This document shows, piece after piece, positions 16,521-25,797 of a stretch of DNA of 64,000 bases; within the stretch, counting starts at the first letter, position 1; every line of letters begins with the position of its first letter. The stretch lies in assembly GCA_021324825.1 (NCBI GenBank), contig JAJPII010000033.1:124001-188000 (forward strand), read 5' to 3'. The stretch is from Spartobacteria bacterium. Its GTDB lineage: Bacteria > Verrucomicrobiota > Verrucomicrobiia > Chthoniobacterales > Chthoniobacteraceae. The notes beneath the pieces were generated by a model. It was given only the letters and a program-made list of their open reading frames with translations. It ran no database searches and was not told where the DNA came from. The position numbers were made by a program, and so were the translations under genes.

Positions 16521-19500
16521 CTAGAAGCTGACGTCGAAGCCGCCGTTCACGGCGTGGGATTCGTAGGAAGAATTGATCTTCCCGTCGTAGTTCAGGAAGG
16601 TCGCAAAGGTCGGGTTCCATTGAGCCCTGACACCCGCCTCGAGGAGCGCGCTGTCCCGTCCGATCGTGGGCCCGCGCACCTGGAAGTAATCATTTGTGCC
16701 GGCGAACTCGGCGTCGACGGGAATGGCCGCGTAGGCGAACTCATGCTGCCAGCTTGCGCGCGCCTGCGGAGTGATGACAACGCCGCCCGCGGTGAAGGGA
16801 TAGGCGATCTTGATGCCCGCATCCGTGCGCAGGGAATCCTGGTTCTGGGACACGAGCGTCAGAGGAATCGCCGAGCCGTTTTCCGTGAAGCGGTTGACCT
16901 GGACGTAGGTGTACTCGATCGACCCGATGGGGCCGACCACCAGTTTGCCCACGTGGAGGTCGTATCCCATGCCAAGGAAGGTGTTGAACTCGGCGCCGTC
17001 GGTGGATCCGTTCGCATCGCCGAACAGGGCTTTGCGGCGCGTGTCGTAGCTATTGTAACCGCCGCCCGCGTAGGTGTTCAGGTAGAAGCCGCCGCTGTTG
17101 TTGAACAGCGTGGCATACACGCCGCCCCTGCCGCTATTGACATTGACGCTCCCGCGTCCGTCAAGGCCGGTGTTCGTGTTGGCGTAGCCGAGGGCGACGC
17201 CAACCGCGAAGTTGTCGCTGACGCGGTAGTCCATGCCCACCGTGACGCCGCCGGTCGTGAAGTCGTAGCCCCGGGCGTTGGAATCGCTGCCGACGTGGAC
17301 AAAGTCGCCGTTGCCGCTGATGAATACGCCAAGGCGGCTTCCGGCCGGGATCGGCGCGGGATACGGGTTCTTGTCCTTGCTGGTGTCGATGTAGTTCTTG
17401 CCATCATACCCCTGGGTGACGGCGGCGCTTGAAACATTCAAGTCGGACATGAACCCTTTCGCCCCGGCCCGGATATCGGCCATGCGGTTTTCCAGGTTGT
17501 TTTCCTGGACGTTCGCGCCGGCGAAGCTGATTTCATACATCGCGCTCAAACCGGCGGGAGAGATGGCGTCCAGTTCCCGCGTGAGGTCGCCCACGGGCTG
17601 CGCGTTCATGATGGCGATGATGTTCGCCGCGTTCGGATCAAACTCCGCGCGATCCAGGGCCTTTGCGATCGCCATTTGGTTGGGCGTGAAGGCGAAGCCT
17701 CCAAAGGAAGCGGCCAATTCCTCCAGGATGACCTGGCTGTTTGTGTAAACCAGATGCGGCTCCAGGATGGTCCCGGCGGGGAGGAGGTCGCCCGTGTTGA
17801 CGGCGGCGAACCGGCCGCTGAGGCCCCTGTCCGTATTGACGAGGATGAGCTTGTCGCCCTGGCCGAGCTGGAGCGTCGCCGGCGCTTGCAGAGTCAACGT
17901 GCCATTGAGATAAGCGTGCCCGGCGACGTTCAGGAAGTCGTACTGCCCGGGTTTGACTCCATCGACGTGAAGGAGAAGCGTGCCGCCGGGGTTCTGGATG
18001 TAATCGCCGCCGACATTGATCGGCTGCGGATCGGCCGTCAGCACTCCGCCGACGAGGTAAACATTGCCCACGCCCAGGGCGCTGGGGCTGCCCACCACCA
18101 GCGTGCCGGCCTCGATGAACGTGCCGCCGGCATAAGTGTCGGCCCCGTTGAGCGTGACAGTTTGCGTGCTGTTCATCGTCAAGGCGCCATTGCCCTGGAT
18201 GATGCCGTTGAAGGTAAGGTTATGAGCCGGCAGCGGTCTCGGATCGTCGATAAGGGTAAGCGCCGTGCCGCCGCCGATGTTGATGGCGTTGGGCACCGTG
18301 CGATTTAAGCCGTTGGCAAACAAGCTGCCGCCCAGGCCCAGGACCCTCAGCCCGCCTGTTCCCAGCGCGCCGGAGATGATGTTCCCGTTGGGCAACACGA
18401 CGGAGTTGATCCCGATGCCGATGCTGCCGCCCTCGAGGTTGGTTCCGCCCTGGTAGGTGTTCGCCTTGTTCAGGACGAGGAGGCCGGGGTGGTACTTCGT
18501 CAGCGCGCCGGGGCCGACCAGAAGCGCGTTCTCCACCATGGTATACCCGTTGGTGTTAACCCTGGCGCCCCCGCCGAGGATCGTCGCGGCGTTTACGAAG
18601 GAGACGTTGTTGATCGCCACCAGGGTGCCCGCATTGAAGTTCAGCCCGCCCGTCAGGGTGTAGAACGTATCGACTCCCAGGTAGCCGCCGCCCCACACGG
18701 TCGTCGTCCCCGTGGTGTTTACCGTGCCGCCGTTCAGGATCGCCACCGTTCCCGTGCCGGCGGCGCCGCCTGCATTGCCGCCGATGTAGAGATTGTCGTT
18801 GTTGATCCACAAGCCGTTCAGTCCCACCGTCACGGTTCCCTTGGAACCGGCCTGGTTGCCGATGAACGCGTCGAAATTGGTGACGGAACCGCCGGTGATA
18901 TTCAGGACGCCCACGGAGCCGCCGGCATTGCCGACAGTAAGGTTGGACGTCACGTTGAGAGCGCCTTGGTTGGTAACGGTAACCGTGCCGGATCCCGTTC
19001 CGCCGATAATGAAGACGCCCGAGTTATTCCAGGCCGAACCCGAGCCGTCAATGAGGGCGGTTCCGATGGAACCGGCGCCGGAGCCGACAAAGCCGTTGAA
19101 GTCAAAGACGGTTCCCGAGGTCAGGACGTTCAGCGTCCCCACGCCGCCGAAGAAACCGCCGACGGTGATGTCCGAAATCGCGCCGAGAGTCGCTTTCGAC
19201 TCCACCGTGACGACGCCCGTGCCGGAGCTTCCAACCGTGAGGCTATCCACCGTCCAGCGGGAACCAAGGCCGGTCACGTCCACGACGCCGAGCGAACCGG
19301 CGTTCTGACCCACGATGCTCGCTCCGCTGACGACCGTGCCGCTGTTCTCGATCGTCATCGAGCCGGAGGTCGTGCTTGCGGCGATTATGAGGCTGTCGGT
19401 CGCCGTCACGAGGCCGCTGCCGGTCACTTCGAGGAAAGCGGAGCCCATGTTGCCTACAACAAGCGAGTCGTTGCTCCAAGTGGAGCCGGCGTCCGTCACA

Positions 19501-22500
19501 AGAGCCGTGCCGATGCCGCCAACGTTGTTGCCGATGGTGCCGGAAACATCCGAGACCTGGCCGCCGGTGTTAACCGTAAGAGAACCGGTGCCGGAGTTGC
19601 CGACGGTGAGCGTGGTGCCGCTCCACATGGCGGGATCCGAGACGACCGCCGTGCCGTTGCTGCCGGCGCCGTCGCCGATGATGCCTGTCACGTCCGCGAC
19701 CGCGCCGTCGTTGAAGACGTTAAGGAAACCGACGCCGGAACCGCCCACGATGATCACGTTGCTCGTCCAGGTGGAACCCGGGTCGTTCACGTTGACGATG
19801 CCGCTCGAACCGGCATGCTGGCCGATAATGCCCGTCCCGCTCACTACGGAACCCGAGCCCGTGATCGCCATCGAGCCGGAGGTCGTGAACGCGCTGACGA
19901 TCAGATTGTCGGTCGCCGTCACAAGGGCGCCGTTCGTAACCAGGAGAGAAGCGGTTCCCGAGTCGCCGACGACGAGGTCGGTGTTGGTCCACATCGAGCC
20001 GGGGTCCGTCACAAGCACCGCGCCGTTGCCGCCAACGGCATGGCCGATGACGCCCGTCACGTCCGCGACGACGCCGCCAGTCGTGATGTTAAGGACGCCC
20101 GCGCCGGTGTCGCTGACAACGAGAAGGGTGCTGTTCCAGGTCGAACCCGCGCCGGTCACGTTGACGATGCCGCTGGAACCGGCGTGGTGGCCGATGACGC
20201 CCGTCCCGCTGGTGACGGTGGCGCCGCCGGAGATGTCCATCGAGCCGGAGGTCGTGAAGGAGCTGACGATCAGGTCATCGGTTGCCGTCACGAGGGCGCC
20301 ATTTGTCACAACGAGGGAACCCGTGCCCGAATCGCCAACGATGAGGTGGGTGTTAAGCCATTCGGTGCCGGGGTCCGTAATCAGCGCCGTCCCGTTGCTG
20401 CCGACGGCTCTGCCGATGACGGCGTTGCTGTCCGAAATGAGGCCGCCGTTCGAGCCGGTGAGGAAGCCCGTGCCCGCATTGCCAATAAGAAACGTGCCGG
20501 CGTTAAAGGCGGAGCCGGGGTCCGTCACGACCAGCGTGCCGACGCCCGTGGCGATGTCGCCGAGAACCGCGGTTCCGCTCGCCGTAACCTGGGCGCCGTT
20601 CGCCACCGTCATCGTGCCGGTGCCGGATTCGCCGATCACGAGGGAAGTGGAGGTTAAAGTCGAACCGGGGTCCGTAACCACTGCCACGCCGTTCGCTCCG
20701 ATGTTCGTGCCGATGACCACGCTGGTCGCGGTAACGGAACCGCTGGTTGTGATTGCCATCGACCCGCTTCCCAGCGCGTTTTGGCCGATTGTCAAAGTGT
20801 CCGCCACCGAGACGAAGCCGCCGCTTGAGGTAATGAGGACGCCCGTGCCCGATTCGCCGACGATCACGTCGCCCGCGTTGACCCACATGGAACCCGTGCC
20901 CGTGACGGTCATGGTTCCGGAGGAACCGGGGTTTTGGCCGATGACAGCCGGGTCGTCGAAGACGTATCCGCCGTTCGATATGGTCACCGAGCCTGTGCCG
21001 GAAACGCCGATCGTGAGATTGCCGCTGTTATGCCAGGAGGAACCCGCGCCGTCCACCGTCACAACGCCGTTCGCGCCCGTGAGATCGCCGACCAAACCGT
21101 CGGTGTCCGAGACGGAGCCGCTTGCGAGAATGTTCATCGTGCCGACGACGCCGCTTTGCTGGCCGACGGTGAGGGTGTTGGCCACTGAGACAAAACCGTT
21201 GCTTTGCGACGTGAGGACGCCCGTGCCGAATTCGCTTATGACGAGACTGTCCGTGCTGACCCAGGTGGAGCCGGCGTCGGTCACCAGCACCACGCCGTGG
21301 GAGTTGCTGTTCTGACCGATGACCGCCGCGACATCGGAAACATAACCGTTGCTCGCGGTTGTGAGCGAACCGGAGCCGGATACGCCGACAACCAGATTGC
21401 CAGTGTTGTTCCAGACGGCGCCTGTGCCGGACACCGAGGCCGTCCCGGTGGAGGTTCCGGCAAAACCGATATAACCGTTGTCATCCAGGACGGTGCCGCT
21501 GCTGACGACGGTGAGCGTGCCGGTGCCGGATTTGCCGACCGTGACGTTGCCCGTATTGATCCATTGCGCGCCGGGGTCTCCGACCGTGACAAACCCGGTC
21601 GAGCCTACGGCGTCGCCGATAACGCCGTCCACATCGGAGACCGTGCCCGCGCCGGAAACGGTCATTGTGCCGAGGCTCCCCGCGGATTTGCCCACGGTCA
21701 AAGTGGTTGCGACGGACACATTGCCGCTGCTGGTAACCGTCAAGGTTCCCGTTCCGGAATCGCCCACCGTCAGAGAGCCGTCATCCTGCCAAGTCGAACC
21801 CGCGCCCGTTACCGTCGCCGAGCCGTTCGAGCCTCCGTTTTGAGCGATCGTCGCGTTGCCAACGTTGTGAACCGTACCGCCGGCGGCAATCGTCATGGAA
21901 CCCGTGCCCGAACTCGCGAGGCCGATGACCAGGTTTCCTTCCACGGAGACAAGCCCGTTGCTTGACGAGGTAAGACTGCCCGTGCCGGACTGGCCGACCG
22001 TGAGGTCGCCCATATCCAACCAGGTGGAACCGGCGCCGGTCACCGTGGCCGCGCCGGTCGAGCCGGCAAACTGGCCGATGATCGCTTTGCCCAGGTTGTT
22101 GACCGTGCCGCTGGCGAAGACGTTCATCGTGCCGTTGCCGCCATTGTTTTCGCCGATAAACAGATTGCCCACGGTATTGATTCCGACGTTCACCGTGCCG
22201 TTGCTCGAAGTAAGGAGGACGCCGGTGCCGGATTCGCCGATGACCAGATTGCCGACGCCTGTGTTGATGTTCCAAGTCGAACCGGACCCGCTCACCACCA
22301 CCTGGCCGAAGGAGCCGGCATTCTGGCCGATAACGGCGGAGTCGTTGATGGTGCCGCCGGTCAGGATGTACACGTAGCCCTGGCCTCCGGCATTCTGGCC
22401 GACAATCATATCACCGGTCACGTTGACCGTGCCGAGGTCTTCCACGACAAGCTGGCCGCTGCCGGATTGACCGACGACCAGATTGCCGTTGACATTCCAG

Positions 22501-24437
22501 GTGGAACCGGCGCCAGTCACCGTTACCTCGCCGTCCGAGCCGGCGTCGCGGCCAATAACGGAGCTGCCCGTTGTAAGAACGCCGCCATTCGAGATCGTCA
22601 TTGTGCCGGTGCCGCTGCCCCCGACAGTGAAAGCGCCGGTGCCGCCGCCTACTATGACCATGCCGCCATTGGATGTCGTGAGGTTGCCCGACCCCGATTC
22701 GCCGACAGTGAGACTGCCGCCGATATTCCAGATTGAACCCGTGCCGTCCACCGTCACTTCACCGTCCGAGCCGGCGTTCTGGCCGATTACGGCGTTGCCG
22801 CCGTTTGTGACCGTGCCGCTGGCCTGGACAAACATCTGGCCCGTGCCGGACTGGCCGACGATCAGGTTGCCGCCTACGGTTACGTTCGCGTTGCTCGATG
22901 TCGTAAGCGTGCCGGAGCCGGAGCCGCCGACAATAAGGTTGCCCAAACTGTGCCACAAGGAGTTTGAGCCGCTCACGAAGGCTGTGCCTGTCGCTCCGCT
23001 GTCCAGGCCGATAATGCCATCCATGCCGTTGACGACGGTGCCGCCGGTTAGAATGCTCATCGTGCCGCTGCTTCCCGGGGCGTCGCCGACGATGGTATCC
23101 GTCGCGGAAACGATTGTGCCGTTGCTGCTGGTGATAAGAATGCCGGTTCCCGAGCCGCCCACGATGAGACTGTCGCTGTTGCTCAGGACGGGGAGGTCGC
23201 CCGGGGCGGTGCCTGTGACTATCAACGTCGCGGTCTGGCCCGCGCCGGGGGCGACGATGGCGCTGTTATCTATAAAGGTCCCGGTGATGATCATCGTTCC
23301 GGAGGTCACCTCCAGATCGCCAGGGCCGTCTATGTTGCCAAACCCGGAGAAAACAAAGGTTCCCGACCCGGATTTTATAAGGTTCGGGTTGCCGGTGGAG
23401 TCGTCTCCCGAGATGGTCCCTTCGTAATCCAGCTCCGTGCCGCTGTCCGTCTGGATCGTTCCGCCGTTCCCGGTGATGAAGATCGTGGGGATGCGGGCGG
23501 GATCGAGGGAGAAGCTTGCGGTGGTCTCCAAGGCGCCGCCATCGAGCGCGAAGAAGCCGGGGCCGAGGTTGGCGCTTTGCGAAATGCTAATCGCGCCTCC
23601 GCTGATAATCGTGCCGCCGATGTAGGAGTTTGATCCAGTAAGCGTGAGCGTTCCGCTGCCGACCTTCGTCAGGCCCAGTGCGGATGTCGGGAAACCCAGG
23701 TCCGTGATGATGCCGCTGAAGGTGCTTGACGTTCCCAGCGCGCCGACCGACAGCGTGGCGCTGGTCAGAGGAACGAGGTTTGTCACGGTCCCGGAGCCTG
23801 ACAGCGAGCCGATGGTATTGTTAAAGCCGCCGGCGTCCAAAACCCCGTTGACGATGAAGGCGGAATTTGGGCTGAAAGCATTGGAGCTATTTGCCGTGAG
23901 CAGCGTCTCGACATCCGAGTAACCGGTGTAGCCATTGGAACCGCCCAGTTGCGTCCCGGCTCCGGCAAAAACAATCCCGGTGCTGGACGAGGTGGTGAGG
24001 ATCTGGGAGTTAATGATGACGCCGCTGCCGGTAATAACCGCCGCGTTCAAGCCCGCAGAGGGATCCAATGTGAGCTGGCCTCCCGTTATAGTATAAAGAC
24101 TTCCGCCGCTGCCCGAGCCGACAATCAATTCCGACGCCGTCACTCCGCCTGATATGGTGACTATGGGGCTTGTAACAAGAGTGTTGTTAAACAAGGCTAT
24201 CGCAAGATTCGCATTGTTCCAGACCACGTCTCCGGCGCCGGGGATCGCCACCCAGTTCGCCGTTGTCCCGTTATCCCATGTGCCGCTTCCTCCGCTGCCG
24301 GGAGAGACGCCCGTCGTCGCGGGATCAAACCCGTATTCCGGCGCAGCAGCCTCCGTGGGGGAAATGCCGAGGATTAGCAAGGCGGCTGCGAGAAAAGCGC
24401 CGGAGGCGCAATGGGAAATGCGAGTGTTTATCCTCAT
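16521..24437 (-). CDS. Giant autotransporter with T5SS/PEP-CTERM-associated repeats
   Basis: A 2638-residue type Va autotransporter. Layout from the ATG at 24435-24437: signal peptide 1-32 (ASGAFLAAALLILGISPTEAAA); an autotransporter-associated beta-strand repeat near 256-290 (LTKVGSGTLTLTGSNSYIGG); a long array of about 22 repeats from roughly 425 to 1890, each with a VTGAGSTW-like and a LVVGQSGTG-like strand (T5SS/PEP-CTERM-associated repeat); two more beta-strand repeats near 1980-2120 (LNGADTYAGGTFIEAGTLVVG); a linker; and an outer-membrane beta-barrel from about 2366 to the terminal Phe. It is predicted to display a beta-helical stalk on the cell surface. Cargo or adhesive function is unknown. 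An open reading frame extends 29 codons further upstream, but the signal peptide sets the start. Confidence 0.9.
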   Translation of the reverse strand: MRINTRISHCASGAFLAAALLILGISPTEAAAPEYGFDPATTGVSPGSGGSGTWDNGTTANWVAIPGAGDVVWNNANLAIALFNNTLVTSPIVTISGGVTASELIVGSGSGGSLYTITGGQLTLDPSAGLNAAVITGSGVIINSQILTTSSSTGIVFAGAGTQLGGSNGYTGYSDVETLLTANSSNAFSPNSAFIVNGVLDAGGFNNTIGSLSGSGTVTNLVPLTSATLSVGALGTSSTFSGIITDLGFPTSALGLTKVGSGTLTLTGSNSYIGGTIISGGAISISQSANLGPGFFALDGGALETTASFSLDPARIPTIFITGNGGTIQTDSGTELDYEGTISGDDSTGNPNLIKSGSGTFVFSGFGNIDGPGDLEVTSGTMIITGTFIDNSAIVAPGAGQTATLIVTGTAPGDLPVLSNSDSLIVGGSGTGILITSSNGTIVSATDTIVGDAPGSSGTMSILTGGTVVNGMDGIIGLDSGATGTAFVSGSNSLWHSLGNLIVGGSGSGTLTTSSNANVTVGGNLIVGQSGTGQMFVQASGTVTNGGNAVIGQNAGSDGEVTVDGTGSIWNIGGSLTVGESGSGNLTTSNGGMVIVGGGTGAFTVGGSGTGTMTISNGGVLTTGSSVIGRDAGSDGEVTVTGAGSTWNVNGNLVVGQSGSGQLVVEDLGTVNVTGDMIVGQNAGGQGYVYILTGGTINDSAVIGQNAGSFGQVVVSGSGSTWNINTGVGNLVIGESGTGVLLTSSNGTVNVGINTVGNLFIGENNGGNGTMNVFASGTVNNLGKAIIGQFAGSTGAATVTGAGSTWLDMGDLTVGQSGTGSLTSSSNGLVSVEGNLVIGLASSGTGSMTIAAGGTVHNVGNATIAQNGGSNGSATVTGAGSTWQDDGSLTVGDSGTGTLTVTSSGNVSVATTLTVGKSAGSLGTMTVSGAGTVSDVDGVIGDAVGSTGFVTVGDPGAQWINTGNVTVGKSGTGTLTVVSSGTVLDDNGYIGFAGTSTGTASVSGTGAVWNNTGNLVVGVSGSGSLTTASNGYVSDVAAVIGQNSNSHGVVLVTDAGSTWVSTDSLVISEFGTGVLTSQSNGFVSVANTLTVGQQSGVVGTMNILASGSVSDTDGLVGDLTGANGVVTVDGAGSSWHNSGNLTIGVSGTGSVTISNGGYVFDDPAVIGQNPGSSGTMTVTGTGSMWVNAGDVIVGESGTGVLITSSGGFVSVADTLTIGQNALGSGSMAITTSGSVTATSVVIGTNIGANGVAVVTDPGSTLTSTSLVIGESGTGTMTVANGAQVTASGTAVLGDIATGVGTLVVTDPGSAFNAGTFLIGNAGTGFLTGSNGGLISDSNAVIGRAVGSNGTALITDPGTEWLNTHLIVGDSGTGSLVVTNGALVTATDDLIVSSFTTSGSMDISGGATVTSGTGVIGHHAGSSGIVNVTGAGSTWNSTLLVVSDTGAGVLNITTGGVVADVTGVIGHAVGGNGAVLVTDPGSMWTNTDLVVGDSGTASLLVTNGALVTATDNLIVSAFTTSGSMAITGSGSVVSGTGIIGQHAGSSGIVNVNDPGSTWTSNVIIVGGSGVGFLNVFNDGAVADVTGIIGDGAGSNGTAVVSDPAMWSGTTLTVGNSGTGSLTVNTGGQVSDVSGTIGNNVGGIGTALVTDAGSTWSNDSLVVGNMGSAFLEVTGSGLVTATDSLIIAASTTSGSMTIENSGTVVSGASIVGQNAGSLGVVDVTGLGSRWTVDSLTVGSSGTGVVTVESKATLGAISDITVGGFFGGVGTLNVLTSGTVFDFNGFVGSGAGSIGTALIDGSGSAWNNSGVFIIGGTGSGTVTVTNQGALNVTSNLTVGNAGGSVGVLNITGGSVTNFDAFIGNQAGSKGTVTVGLNGLWINNDNLYIGGNAGGAAGTGTVAILNGGTVNTTGTTTVWGGGYLGVDTFYTLTGGLNFNAGTLVAINNVSFVNAATILGGGARVNTNGYTMVENALLVGPGALTKYHPGLLVLNKANTYQGGTNLEGGSIGIGINSVVLPNGNIISGALGTGGLRVLGLGGSLFANGLNRTVPNAINIGGGTALTLIDDPRPLPAHNLTFNGIIQGNGALTMNSTQTVTLNGADTYAGGTFIEAGTLVVGSPSALGVGNVYLVGGVLTADPQPINVGGDYIQNPGGTLLLHVDGVKPGQYDFLNVAGHAYLNGTLTLQAPATLQLGQGDKLILVNTDRGLSGRFAAVNTGDLLPAGTILEPHLVYTNSQVILEELAASFGGFAFTPNQMAIAKALDRAEFDPNAANIIAIMNAQPVGDLTRELDAISPAGLSAMYEISFAGANVQENNLENRMADIRAGAKGFMSDLNVSSAAVTQGYDGKNYIDTSKDKNPYPAPIPAGSRLGVFISGNGDFVHVGSDSNARGYDFTTGGVTVGMDYRVSDNFAVGVALGYANTNTGLDGRGSVNVNSGRGGVYATLFNNSGGFYLNTYAGGGYNSYDTRRKALFGDANGSTDGAEFNTFLGMGYDLHVGKLVVGPIGSIEYTYVQVNRFTENGSAIPLTLVSQNQDSLRTDAGIKIAYPFTAGGVVITPQARASWQHEFAYAAIPVDAEFAGTNDYFQVRGPTIGRDSALLEAGVRAQWNPTFATFLNYDGKINSSYESHAVNGGFDVSF
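18770..23170 (-). repeat. Tandem coding repeats of the autotransporter passenger
   Basis: About 22 degenerate units of roughly 60-70 codons within the autotransporter gene. Each encodes a G-S-x-W strand followed by a V-G-x-S-G-T-G strand and an I-G-x-x-x-G-S-x-G turn. Three units beginning VTATD (about 20250-20290, 19890-19925 and 19375-19410) are much more alike than the rest, indicating recent internal duplication. Confidence 0.85.
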
Positions 24438-24570
24438 AGTGATGATGCCGGGTAGAACTGACGAATCGCGCGTTTGAAGCGCCCGCGTGCGGTTGTCCGA
24501 AATATCGCCGTTTGAGTCAAACAAAATTTAGTTCGGGTGGGACAATATTTTTTTAAGCGGACCGGTTTCC

Positions 24571-24598
24571 TTGTGGAATGTCCATTTGGTGTTATTTA
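24571..24598 (+). promoter_or_regulatory. Candidate promoter for the RND efflux operon
   Basis: TTGTGG (24571-24576), a 16-bp spacer and TATTTA (24593-24598). The start point would fall at about the GTG start codon at 24606, that is, a leaderless message. Lies in the 168-bp region between divergent genes. Confidence 0.3.
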
Positions 24599-24605
24599 GA
24601 TCGCT

Positions 24606-25793
24606 GTGAGACACGAATGGATTCGGGCCGGCGCGACGATTTTTCTGGCGCTCGCGGCCGGCGGTTGCGGGGGCAAGCCAGGGGCGCAGCAGCCGCCGCC
24701 CGCCGCGGTGACGGTCAGCGTTCCGCTCCAGCGGCAGGTCGTCGATTGGGAGGAATACACGGGTCATCTGCAATCGCCGAAAACGGCCAGCGTCGCGGCG
24801 CGGATCAGCGGGTTCATCGAGGAAGTTCCCTTCAAGGAAGGGGCGCTCGTCAACAAGGGCGACACGCTTTTCGTCATCGATGACCGCCCGTTCAAGGCCG
24901 ACCTGGAAAACAAGCGGGCCACGGAAGCCAAGGACGCGGCGCAGGTGACCTTGACGAAGACGGAACTGGAGCGTTCCGCGATGCTCCTGAAGAACCGAGT
25001 CGTGGAACAGCAGGACTACGACACCAAGAACGCCGGCTACCAGCAGGCCCAGGCGCAACTCGCCGCGGACAAGGCCGCCGCGGACGCCGCCGCTTTGAAC
25101 CTGGAGTGGACGCGCGTGGAGGCGCCGATCAGCGGACGCATCAGCAAGATGAACATCACGGTGGGCAACCTGGTGAACGGCGGCGCGGGCCAGGCCACGT
25201 TGCTGACGACCATCGTCTCGGTTGACCCGGTGTATTGTTATGTCTCCGTGCCGGAACGGGCGTTCTTGAAATACCAGACCGCCGCGGCCAGGGAAAAACA
25301 CGAGGGCGTGCGCGAGGCGAGGATACCGTGTTACGTGGAATTGGAAAACGAAACGAACTTCCCGCATGCGGGATATATCGACTTCATCGACAACGCGCTG
25401 GATCCGAATACCGGCACGATCCAGGTGCGCGGCGTTATTCCGAATCCGGACGGCATGCTGACCCCCGGCTTGTTCGCGCGGATGCGCGTGGCCGGCAGCG
25501 GGCGCTACCAGGCGTTGCTGGTTCCTGAAGAAGCCGTCAACACCGACCAGAACGAGCGCTTCCTGCTCGTCGTGGACAAAGAAAACGTCGTCCAGGCGCG
25601 GCCCGTCGAACTGGGGAGGCTCTTCGGGAGCCTTCGCTCCATCGTGAATGGACTCAACCCCGGGGAACGCGTGGTCGTGAACGGCATCCAGATGGCGCGG
25701 CCCGGAACGAAGGTCAACCCGCGGGAAACGCCCATTCCCGAGGAAGCGATCCGCGCGCTGGATGTCGCGGACAGCGGCGGGAAGACCCCGTGA
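24606..25793 (+). CDS. RND efflux periplasmic adaptor (membrane fusion protein)
   Basis: A 395-residue AcrA/MexA-type adaptor linking an inner-membrane RND pump to an outer-membrane channel. The N-terminus is a lipoprotein-type signal ending LAAGGC. Recognisable parts are the lipoyl half-motifs (VAARISGFIEEVPFKEGALVNKGDTLF, and VEAPISGRISKMNITVGNLV), an intervening alpha-helical hairpin (about 105-160) and the beta-barrel/membrane-proximal domains (DNALDPNTGTIQVRGVIPNP). The start is GTG at 24606; the nearby ATG is out of frame. The pump gene follows after 4 bp. No TolC-like channel gene is present, so the channel must be encoded elsewhere. Confidence 0.92.
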   Translation: MRHEWIRAGATIFLALAAGGCGGKPGAQQPPPAAVTVSVPLQRQVVDWEEYTGHLQSPKTASVAARISGFIEEVPFKEGALVNKGDTLFVIDDRPFKADLENKRATEAKDAAQVTLTKTELERSAMLLKNRVVEQQDYDTKNAGYQQAQAQLAADKAAADAAALNLEWTRVEAPISGRISKMNITVGNLVNGGAGQATLLTTIVSVDPVYCYVSVPERAFLKYQTAAAREKHEGVREARIPCYVELENETNFPHAGYIDFIDNALDPNTGTIQVRGVIPNPDGMLTPGLFARMRVAGSGRYQALLVPEEAVNTDQNERFLLVVDKENVVQARPVELGRLFGSLRSIVNGLNPGERVVVNGIQMARPGTKVNPRETPIPEEAIRALDVADSGGKTP

Positions 25794-25797
25794 CTCC

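Noticed and set aside
18489-21315. Very long plus-strand open frames opposite the autotransporter gene
   Set aside because: They mirror the repetitive Gly/Ser/Thr coding of the passenger and give low-complexity Pro/Val/Thr or Asp/Ala/Gly text with no domain; the minus-strand protein has a signal peptide, repeats and a beta-barrel.
18770-23170. Regular repeats considered as a CRISPR array
   Set aside because: The repeats are degenerate, in frame and encode protein; there are no constant short repeats with unique spacers and no cas genes.
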